From: Auritidibacter sp. Marseille-P8566
Lineage (GTDB): Bacteria; Bacteroidota; Bacteroidia; Flavobacteriales; Flavobacteriaceae
Assembly (NCBI GenBank): GCA_943325595.2
Contig: CALPQA020000156.1
Location: forward strand, 1 to 5,606
Direction: 5' to 3'
Length of the DNA: 5,606 nucleotides
Shown: positions 1-5,606 of the stretch, one piece after another
Layout of the letters: each line of letters starts with the position of its first letter
How positions within the stretch are numbered: the first letter of the stretch is position 1
Program-made: the position numbers and the translations under genes
Notes under the pieces: generated by a model
Told to the model about the DNA's origin: nothing
The model's input: only the letters and a program-made list of their open reading frames with translations
Databases searched by the model: none

Positions 1-14
1 AAAATACACAAACT

Positions 15-67
15 AAAACAATGCCTATTTAATTCTAATTTTTATAGAAATAAATAGGTATTGTTTT
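15..67 (+). terminator. Long stem-loop with U-rich 3' arm before the GH43 gene
   Basis: Bases 15-31 pair with 51-67 over 17 positions. All are Watson-Crick except one G·U (base 23 with 59), and the loop is about 19 bases (32-50). The 3' arm runs into a T run (64-69) and the 5' arm begins with an A run, so the structure resembles an intrinsic terminator that could work in either direction. It ends only 13 bases before the GH43 start codon, with no clear promoter between. It may therefore terminate the preceding gene, or act as a processing or attenuation hairpin inside a longer PUL transcript. The pairing is seen directly; the role is inferred. Confidence 0.6.
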
Positions 68-80
68 TTATAAATTTCGA

Positions 81-1691
81 ATGGTAAAAAATAGTATTCC
101 TTTTATATTTTTATTTTTAACCTCTTTCCTTTTTGGACAAGGGAATGAAAAATCTGTTTGGATTTCTGATAATGGAGATGGAACTTATAAAAATCCGATT
201 TTAAATAGTGATTATTCTGATCCCGATGTAATTCGTGTGGGCGATAAATATTATATGACTGCTTCCTCTTTTAATTGTATTCCAGGTTTGCCAATCCTTG
301 AATCGTATGATTTGGTCAATTGGAAATTAATTGGTTATGGAATAACAAAACTAGCTCCAGTTGACATTTTTGATAAGCCACAACATGGAAACGGAGTTTG
401 GGCACCTTGTATTAGATATCACAACAATGAATTTTATATTTTTTATCCAGATCCAGATTATGGTATTTTCGTAATTAAATCCAAAAAAGCAGAAGGCCCT
501 TGGTCTGAACCTATTTTGATTAAATCAGGAAAAGGACTAATTGACCCAACACCTTTGTGGGATGACAATGGAAAGACCTATCTCGTTTATGCTTTTGCAG
601 GAAGTAGAGCCGGAATAAAAAGTATGTTGGTTGTTTGCACAATGGATTCCGATGCAAAATTGACAAAAAATGATGAAACATTGTTAATTGACGGGCATCA
701 AGAAGAAACCACAATTGAAGGTCCTAAAATTTACAAAAGAAAGGATTACTACTATATTTTTGCGCCAGCAGGAGGAGTAGCCACAGGTTGGCAAACGGTA
801 TTGAGGTCAAAAAACATCTATGGATCTTATGAAAAGAAAAAAGTTTTAGACCAAGGAAAATCAAATATTAATGGGCCGCATCAAGGGGCTTGGGTGCAAA
901 CTCAAACTGGTGAAGATTGGTTTTTTCATTTTCAAGATAAAGGTGTTTATGGACGCGTTGTGCATTTGCAACCGATGAAATGGGTTGACAATTGGCCAGT
1001 TATTGGAATTGATACCAATGGTGATGGAATTGGAGAGCCTGTTTCAATTTATAAAAAACCCAATGTTGGCAAAACGTATCCAATACTTTCTTTGAAAGAT
1101 TCGGATGAATTTAATGATCCAAAACTTGGTTTACGGTGGCAATGGCATGCAAATCCTAAGATATACTGGGGATTTCCAAGTGCTTTAGGATATTTTACTT
1201 TAAATTGTATTCCAAAACCAAAAGAGGCAGTAAACCTTTTTGAAGTGCCAAATTTATTATTGCAAAAGTTTCCTTCAACGGAGTTTACGGCAACTGCAAA
1301 ACTTACTTTCAATCCGCATTTTGACGAAGAGGAAGCTGGTTTGTTAATTATGGGATTGGATTACAGTTTTCTTAAGCTGAAGCAAATTGGTGGAAAAACC
1401 TTTTTGTCTCAAATGATTTGTAAAAAAGCAGATAAAAAAGAGTTAGAAAGTGAGGCAGAAACGGTGCAACTGAATTCAAACTTGATTTATCTTCAGGTTA
1501 AAGTAATTGAAAATGGAATGTGTTCTTTTTTTTACAGTGAAGACGGAATCAGTTTTAAAAAAATAGGGATTCCATTTACAGCAAGGGAAGGGAAGTGGAT
1601 TGGAGCAAAAATTGGTTTCGTTGCTCTTAGAAATGGATTTATTAATGATGCAGGTAATGTTGCAATAGATTGGATTAGATTTAACAAATAA
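81..1691 (+). CDS. Exported GH43 family glycoside hydrolase (beta-xylosidase / alpha-L-arabinofuranosidase type) with C-terminal beta-sandwich
   Basis: This 536-residue enzyme probably hydrolyses terminal arabinose or xylose linkages in the periplasm. Residues 1-19 form a signal peptide (hydrophobic core, then LFG before Gln20), which fixes the start at 81. There is no lipobox Cys. The five-bladed propeller spans about residues 36-330. It opens with NPIL and SDPD, giving Asp47 as the likely general base. Asp155 (in IDPTPLWDDNG) is the likely pKa-modulating Asp, and Glu213 (in TIEGPKIY) the likely general acid. Segments such as GLPILESYDLVNW and GVWAPCIRYH are typical of the XynB-like branch of the family. 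From about residue 340 (DEFNDP, then WQWHANP) to the end (AIDWIRF) lies the concanavalin-like C-terminal domain (GH43_C2/CBM91 type). Full length and intact. No Shine-Dalgarno site is visible. The pectate lyase and pectinesterase neighbours suggest pectin side chains as substrate. Exact subfamily and sugar specificity cannot be read from sequence alone. Confidence 0.92.
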   Translation: MVKNSIPFIFLFLTSFLFGQGNEKSVWISDNGDGTYKNPILNSDYSDPDVIRVGDKYYMTASSFNCIPGLPILESYDLVNWKLIGYGITKLAPVDIFDKPQHGNGVWAPCIRYHNNEFYIFYPDPDYGIFVIKSKKAEGPWSEPILIKSGKGLIDPTPLWDDNGKTYLVYAFAGSRAGIKSMLVVCTMDSDAKLTKNDETLLIDGHQEETTIEGPKIYKRKDYYYIFAPAGGVATGWQTVLRSKNIYGSYEKKKVLDQGKSNINGPHQGAWVQTQTGEDWFFHFQDKGVYGRVVHLQPMKWVDNWPVIGIDTNGDGIGEPVSIYKKPNVGKTYPILSLKDSDEFNDPKLGLRWQWHANPKIYWGFPSALGYFTLNCIPKPKEAVNLFEVPNLLLQKFPSTEFTATAKLTFNPHFDEEEAGLLIMGLDYSFLKLKQIGGKTFLSQMICKKADKKELESEAETVQLNSNLIYLQVKVIENGMCSFFYSEDGISFKKIGIPFTAREGKWIGAKIGFVALRNGFINDAGNVAIDWIRFNK

Positions 1692-1704
1692 AAAAAAATT
1701 AAAA
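1692..1704 (+). promoter_or_regulatory. A-rich 13-base junction serving as translation start region of the pectate lyase gene
   Basis: The gap between the GH43 stop codon and the next ATG holds only A and T, mostly A, with no GGAGG-like site. Such A-rich start regions are usual in Bacteroidota, where Shine-Dalgarno pairing is often absent. The gap is too short for an independent promoter or terminator, which argues that the two genes are co-transcribed. Confidence 0.5.
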
Positions 1705-2787
1705 ATGTCAACTTTAAAAAGTGTTTTAGGGGTTCTGTTTCTTTCGTTATCGATTGGTATATCTGCTCAAATTCATGATAAATCATGGAAAAGTATTACA
1801 GAGTCGAAAGACGAAAACTGGTTTGCAACCGACGAAGCTGCTACTATTGCTGAAAACGTATTGTTGTACCAACGCAACATTGGTGGTTGGCCTAAAAACA
1901 TCCAAATGCAGAATTTGCTTTCAGATGAGGATAAAAAACGATTATTAGATTTGAAATCGGATGCGGTAGAATGTACCACTGATAACGGTGCGACTTGTCA
2001 GGAAATGCTTTTTTTATCTAAAATATATAGAAAAAATCCAAATGAAAAATACAAAATTGCTTTTTTAAAAGGTTTGGATTATTTGCTTGAAGCTCAATAT
2101 AACAATGGGGGTTGGCCACAATTTTACCCCTTAATGAAAGGGTATTATACACACATAACCTATAATGATGATTCGATGGTGAACATCTTAGAATTGTTTA
2201 AAGAAATTAAAAACAAGTCTAATTTTTATTCAATTTCACCTTCAACAGAAACAATTAAAAAAATAGAAATTGCCTTCAATAAAGGAATTGATTGTATCAT
2301 TAAAACACAATACAAACAAAATGGAGAACTTACAAGTTGGTGTGCACAGTATGATGAAGTTACCTTATTACCAGCCAAAGCCAGAGCCTATGAATTGATT
2401 TCCTTAAGTGGAAAAGAATCGGTGAAAATAACTTTATTGTTGATGTCTATAGAAAATCCTTCAAAAGAAATTATTGCGGCAGTTGAAGGTGCAGTAAATT
2501 GGTTTGAAAAAACTAAAATTTCTGGAATTAAATTAGAAACAATAGTTACACAAGAGGGTAAAAAAAACAGAGTGGTTGTTGAAAGCCCAGAAGCAGAACC
2601 TCTATGGGCAAGATTTATGGAATTAGATACAAACAAACCGTTTTTTTCTGATCGTGACGGTGTGAAAAAAGCAACTTTAGCAGAAATAGGTTTTGAACGA
2701 AGAAACGGTTACGCTTGGTATACCAATGAGCCAAAGGAAGTTTTAAAGAAATTCTCAAGTTGGAAAAAACGCATTAGTCATCAATAA
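1705..2787 (+). CDS. pelA: Exported pectate lyase, polysaccharide lyase family 10 (PelA/Pel-15E type)
   Basis: This 360-residue enzyme should cleave de-esterified homogalacturonan by calcium-assisted beta-elimination, releasing 4,5-unsaturated oligogalacturonides. The signal peptide is residues 1-21, with cleavage after ISA and Gln22 first in the mature protein; this supports the start at 1705. Family signatures occur in order: NIGGWPKNIQM near residue 55, TTDNGAT (Asp93), NNGGWPQFYPL, YNDDSM (Asp155, Asp156), KARAYELISLSG (Arg227), PLWARFMEL (Arg303), FFSDRDG (Arg317) and ERRNGYAWY near the C-terminus. By family knowledge the acidic clusters bind calcium and substrate, and an Arg acts as base; Arg227 is my candidate, by motif memory only. 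The length fits a catalytic domain alone, with no binding module and no type IX sorting domain, so a periplasmic location is inferred. It lies 13 bases behind the GH43 gene and 55 bases before the methylesterase gene, whose product would prepare its substrate. Intact. Confidence 0.94.
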   Translation: MSTLKSVLGVLFLSLSIGISAQIHDKSWKSITESKDENWFATDEAATIAENVLLYQRNIGGWPKNIQMQNLLSDEDKKRLLDLKSDAVECTTDNGATCQEMLFLSKIYRKNPNEKYKIAFLKGLDYLLEAQYNNGGWPQFYPLMKGYYTHITYNDDSMVNILELFKEIKNKSNFYSISPSTETIKKIEIAFNKGIDCIIKTQYKQNGELTSWCAQYDEVTLLPAKARAYELISLSGKESVKITLLLMSIENPSKEIIAAVEGAVNWFEKTKISGIKLETIVTQEGKKNRVVVESPEAEPLWARFMELDTNKPFFSDRDGVKKATLAEIGFERRNGYAWYTNEPKEVLKKFSSWKKRISHQ

Positions 2788-2842
2788 ATATGTACATAAA
2801 CCCATAATTTTTTAAATCATTTACAACTAAAATTAATTTAAT
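2788..2842 (+). promoter_or_regulatory. 55-base intergenic spacer upstream of the pectin methylesterase gene
   Basis: This AT-rich spacer holds a perfect 10-base palindrome (TATGTACATA, 2789-2798) directly after the pectate lyase stop codon, then a T run (2805-2810 region) and an A/T-rich start region without a Shine-Dalgarno site. The palindrome is too short and AT-rich to be a convincing terminator, and I find no good match to the Bacteroidota promoter pair (TTG with TAnnTTTG). Read-through from the upstream genes is the simplest reading. Confidence 0.3.
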
Positions 2843-5606
2843 ATGAAAAGAAAATTACTACTATTCATTTTTACATTATTACTTTCGATGCCAATGGTAC
2901 AAGCCCAAAACGCAGATGTTTGGGATTTTGGTGCCACACAATTGGACACCAATTTGTACAATAATCTTTTGAACGAAGCTACAATTAATTCATGGTATGC
3001 TAGTTCAATTACTCCTGGAAGTGCGAGTACTTCAAATGCTTTTCCTGCTAGTTTTACCGCTGGTGCATTGTCATGGGTGGGTGGAACAAGCGATAGATTG
3101 AGAACTGTCAATACTGCATTAACTCGTTATGATGCGAATGTTGCCAGTGTTACAACTCATAATGGTAGACTTTATTGTAATGCAAATGCGACAGTTACTG
3201 CTGGTTTGGGAACTGCTAGGTATTTAAGCATGACTCTTGCCGAAGACGACGAAGTAAAAGTTGTTGCTAGAGGTGATACCGCAGGTTTATTGACCTTTGC
3301 TTATGTAACGGATCCAAATTTGCAAAAAGATAATGTAGCCACAACCACCACAAGCGGTAGTGTTACAGAAGTCAATTATGTGGCAAAATATGCTGGTGTA
3401 TATAGAATTTATGATGCTACTGCAAAAGCTAGTTTTTTCAGAATTTATAGAAAAGCAGCTACTTATGCCACTTTTACAGGTGCTTTAGATGTTTCTCAGG
3501 CCGCTGGAATTCCGAGTGGCTATTCAGTTATTTTTACAAATGCTGCGGGTAAATCTTGGACAGCAACTATGAATTCAGGAACCTACAGTGCAAGATTACC
3601 AATTGGATATACCTATCAGGTTAGTTTGGCTAATGCCAATGGATATATTATTAGTAGTGGACAAACTTTGGGAGTTACTGCAACCACAACCACACATAAT
3701 ATATCAATTTTAGGAGTTAGTTTATTTACCGTTAGCGGTTCAATTACAGGATTAGGCACGACTATTTCAAACTTAGGTTTAACGTATGTTCCTGCGCCAT
3801 CTGCAAATAGAATTTATGTTCCAGTTCCAGTTATTAATGCTGCAAATGCAACGTATACCATCCAATTAGAACCGAATGTTCAATATACAATTTCAGCTCA
3901 AGGCGTGAATGATTACGAGTTAGTAGCAAATACCATTACTATTCCTGCTGCAAATACAACTGCGACTGTAGCATTTAATGCAAAACCTGTTCAAGCTGTA
4001 ACAATAAATACTACAGGTTTAAATGCCACACAATTAGCGGGTTTAAGTTTAACTTTCACTAATTTAAATGAAAGTGGTTATGTTTATAATTTTAGTACAA
4101 CTACTGGAATTGCCTTACGTAATGGAACTTATGCCGTTTCTTATAGTGGATTAGAAAATTATCCAGTTGAATTAGGTTTGGTTTCTAACTTAACTGTAAA
4201 CAGTGCTGCTATTTCTAAAACATTGGCATTTAGACCAGTAACTGTTTGGTCATTTGACGATAGAACAATATCAACTTCAACAACTGCGGCATACAAAGGA
4301 ATGCTTTTAACAGGGCAAGTTACGACTGTTACGTCTTCTGGACATTTAACAGCAAAAACAGGAAGTACAATTAAAGTTCCTGTAAATCCAGGTGAAAAAG
4401 TAACTGTTTCATATTATTATACTGCCAATTTTTCTATAGAAGGCGGTGCAACTGTAACTACTGCTACTAATAGTACTACAAATTCAGAATTTGTAGAATA
4501 TACTTTTACAGGAACAACTCCTGGATTTGTTACAATTACTGTAGGTGGAGCATCAACATTGACAACGTATTTCCCTGAAATTAAGATTGGTGCACGTATT
4601 CCGTATAGTTCTGTACTTACAGTAGGTGTTGATAAACAGTTTCAAACTATTAATGGCGCTTTACAAGCTGTTGCTAATATGATTAGAACTACTACAGATC
4701 GAGTTACAATCATGATTGACTCAGGAAATTATGAAGAAATGCTTGTGATTTCTCAACCTAATGTTACTTTGAAAAATGCTTCATCTACACCAAATACTAA
4801 TTTGATTGATAAAGGTGTAAATATTACTAATGGTGCTGTAAGAATTACATCATATTATGGAGTTGGCTATAACTATTACAGTATGGCTAATAACCAAAAA
4901 TGGAATCAAGAGGTTTTAAATATTAATAGAGAAAATGGATACACAACTTATCAAAATGTAAGCGGAACTACAAATGGGTCTTATTGGAATGCGACTGTTG
5001 TAGTTAACGCTAATGGATTCCAAGCAGATGATATTATTTTTGAAAACTCTTTTAATCAATATGTTTCAAGAAAGGAATCTCAAGATGTTATAGTGATGTG
5101 GACTTCTGGTTGTCCAGGTTTACGACCAACAACTTATGGAGATACGAGCGTTCAAAACAGAATCCTAGTTGAACGAGCAGCTGCCATAGCTGTTCCTAAT
5201 AATATAGATAAAGTAATCTTGAATAAATGTAGAGTGGTAGGTCGTCAAGATTCCTTTTTTGGTGGAACCGGAGCTAGGGTAGTGGTGTATAAAGGAGATA
5301 TTATGGGAGCAGTAGATTATATCTTTGGTGGTATGGATGCTGTTTTTTATAAGTCTAATTTAAGTATGAATGTTAGCGATGCTTCAAACGATTCAGCCTA
5401 CATAACTGCAGCACAACAAGCAACAGGTAGAGGTTTTTTAATGTATGAGTGTACTGTTACAACTGCTGTACCCTTAATTGAAACAGCCTCAGTTTACCGA
5501 GCTAAACCGGGTTATTTTGGTCGTCCTTGGGCAGCTACAACAAGTGAAGTTGTTTTTTATAACACAACAATAGAAACTTCAAATTATCCTGGTTTTGTTG
5601 GACAAT
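2843..5606 (+). CDS. Large modular exported pectin methylesterase (CE8), 3' end outside the window
   Basis: 921 codons are visible and no stop is reached. The enzyme should remove methyl esters from homogalacturonan. Residues 1-21 form a signal peptide (MVQA, then Gln22), which fixes the start at 2843. Residues 25-204 are a beta-rich module starting at VWDFG. Residues 205-467 are three beta-sandwich repeats of 89, 89 and 85 residues. Residues 468-583 are a second module starting VWSF. The right-handed beta-helix esterase domain begins near residue 592 (FQTINGAL). Its signatures are NGFQADDIIFENS, GRQDSFF (Gln802; Asp803, likely acid/base), GAVDYIFGG (Asp825, likely nucleophile), ITAAQQ and GRPW (Arg894, Trp896). 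The position usually holding the first oxyanion Gln appears to be Ala780, within VERAAAIAV. Roughly the last 40 or more residues of the catalytic domain are missing here, as is any C-terminal domain. The non-catalytic half is rich in Thr, Ala and Asn and may bind polysaccharide or act as a spacer. Likely co-transcribed with the two genes before it. Confidence 0.9.
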   Translation, partial: MKRKLLLFIFTLLLSMPMVQAQNADVWDFGATQLDTNLYNNLLNEATINSWYASSITPGSASTSNAFPASFTAGALSWVGGTSDRLRTVNTALTRYDANVASVTTHNGRLYCNANATVTAGLGTARYLSMTLAEDDEVKVVARGDTAGLLTFAYVTDPNLQKDNVATTTTSGSVTEVNYVAKYAGVYRIYDATAKASFFRIYRKAATYATFTGALDVSQAAGIPSGYSVIFTNAAGKSWTATMNSGTYSARLPIGYTYQVSLANANGYIISSGQTLGVTATTTTHNISILGVSLFTVSGSITGLGTTISNLGLTYVPAPSANRIYVPVPVINAANATYTIQLEPNVQYTISAQGVNDYELVANTITIPAANTTATVAFNAKPVQAVTINTTGLNATQLAGLSLTFTNLNESGYVYNFSTTTGIALRNGTYAVSYSGLENYPVELGLVSNLTVNSAAISKTLAFRPVTVWSFDDRTISTSTTAAYKGMLLTGQVTTVTSSGHLTAKTGSTIKVPVNPGEKVTVSYYYTANFSIEGGATVTTATNSTTNSEFVEYTFTGTTPGFVTITVGGASTLTTYFPEIKIGARIPYSSVLTVGVDKQFQTINGALQAVANMIRTTTDRVTIMIDSGNYEEMLVISQPNVTLKNASSTPNTNLIDKGVNITNGAVRITSYYGVGYNYYSMANNQKWNQEVLNINRENGYTTYQNVSGTTNGSYWNATVVVNANGFQADDIIFENSFNQYVSRKESQDVIVMWTSGCPGLRPTTYGDTSVQNRILVERAAAIAVPNNIDKVILNKCRVVGRQDSFFGGTGARVVVYKGDIMGAVDYIFGGMDAVFYKSNLSMNVSDASNDSAYITAAQQATGRGFLMYECTVTTAVPLIETASVYRAKPGYFGRPWAATTSEVVFYNTTIETSNYPGFVGQ
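2915..3454 (+). other. N-terminal beta-rich module of the pectin methylesterase (residues 25-204)
   Basis: The module begins with VWDFGATQLDTNLYNNL and ends with ASFFRIYRK. In between are alternating hydrophobic strands (for example YLSMTLAEDDEVKVVARG and YVAKYAGVYRIYD). The pattern suggests a jelly-roll, carbohydrate-binding-like fold. It resembles the later module at 4244-4591 in its opening VW-x-F, its central 'strand, charged turn, strand' (EDDEVKVVA against PGEKVTVSY) and its closing aromatic strand. No specific family is recognised, so binding is only inferred. Confidence 0.45.
3455..4243 (+). repeat. Three tandem ~88-residue beta-sandwich repeats within the pectin methylesterase
   Basis: By eye the repeats are 3455-3721 (residues 205-293), 3722-3988 (294-382) and 3989-4243 (383-467). 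Each opens with a V/F-x-G or N-T-x-G-L strand, then a strand like LSLTFTN or YSVIFTN. Next comes a turn leading to a G/A-T-Y-x-(V/A/I) strand (GTYSARL, ATYTIQL, GTYAVSY), then a Y-x-(I/V/L) strand, and a closing thr/ala-rich strand (TTHNISILG, TTATVAFNA, AISKTLAFR). This resembles the Cna-B or carboxypeptidase-regulatory-like sandwich often used as spacers in secreted Bacteroidota enzymes. Similarity is at the protein level; the DNA has diverged, so these are old duplications. Confidence 0.55.
4244..4591 (+). other. Second beta-rich module of the pectin methylesterase, just before the catalytic domain (residues 468-583)
   Basis: This stretch starts VWSFDDRTISTSTTAAYKG and ends TTYFPEIKIG. It is shorter (about 116 residues) than the first VW-x-F module, but follows the same order of features: opening Trp strand, GEKVTVSYYYTANFSIEGG, a Thr/Ser-rich loop, EFVEYTFTGTTPGFVTITVGG, then a final aromatic strand. 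Such modules next to family 8 esterase or family 1 lyase domains are plausibly polysaccharide-binding, but I cannot name the family. Confidence 0.45.

Noticed and set aside
71..78. TAAATTTC, seven of eight match to the Bacteroidota -7 element TAnnTTTG
   Set aside because: Transcription would begin inside the GH43 signal peptide codons and no TTG element lies at the right distance upstream. AT-rich DNA gives such matches by chance.
1011..1037. EF-hand or dockerin-like Asp311-x-Asn313-x-Asp315-Gly loop in the GH43 protein
   Set aside because: A glycine/aspartate-rich turn at this point, after the NWPVIG segment, is common in this GH43 group. A single loop is not evidence of a dockerin.
520..1786. 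Minus-strand open frames of 64-87 codons inside the GH43 gene and across its end
   Set aside because: They lie opposite a gene with clear family motifs, have no recognisable domains or start context, and are expected by chance.
1754..1979. Short open frames in other frames within the start of the pectate lyase gene
   Set aside because: They overlap the well-supported pectate lyase frame and show no protein features of their own.
2789..2798. Palindrome TATGTACATA as a possible operator or terminator
   Set aside because: Ten AT-rich bases without a loop or adjacent U run are weak evidence. It is recorded only as part of the spacer.
2388..3111. Minus-strand open frames opposite the pectate lyase and the start of the methylesterase
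   Set aside because: They are shadows of coding sequence on the + strand, with no supporting motif or upstream signal.
3455..4243. Repeats as a recent tandem DNA duplication or phase-variable array
   Set aside because: The three units share a strand pattern but little nucleotide identity, so they are old, diverged protein modules rather than an unstable repeat.

Overview
This AT-rich window (roughly one third G+C by eye) looks like a Bacteroidota genome, most likely a Flavobacterium-like member of the Flavobacteriia. The reasons are the low GC, the A-rich rather than Shine-Dalgarno-type start regions, the signal peptides whose predicted cleavage leaves a glutamine first, and the gene content, which is typical of a pectin-degrading polysaccharide utilization locus (PUL).

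Layout, all on the + strand. Bases 1-80 are non-coding and hold a long stem-loop (15-67) with a U-rich 3' side, which is either the terminator of an upstream gene or an attenuator-like element in front of this operon. Bases 81-1691 encode an exported family 43 glycoside hydrolase with a C-terminal beta-sandwich. After 13 bases, 1705-2787 encodes an exported family 10 pectate lyase (PelA type). After 55 bases, a large open gene starts at 2843 and runs off the right end. Its N-terminal ~590 residues are a signal peptide plus threonine/alanine-rich beta-sandwich modules, and its C-terminal part is a pectin methylesterase (carbohydrate esterase family 8) catalytic domain, cut before its end.

Together the three products form a coherent pectin toolkit. 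The methylesterase strips methyl esters from homogalacturonan. The pectate lyase cleaves the exposed polygalacturonate by beta-elimination. The GH43 enzyme would remove arabinose or xylose from side chains or from the released oligosaccharides. Gene order, spacing and shared strand suggest one transcription unit that probably continues on both sides.

No RNA gene, mobile element, CRISPR array or frameshift was seen. I do not see a wholly new system. The least ordinary parts are the modular non-catalytic half of the methylesterase, the variant residues of its active-site motifs, and the hairpin ahead of the first gene.
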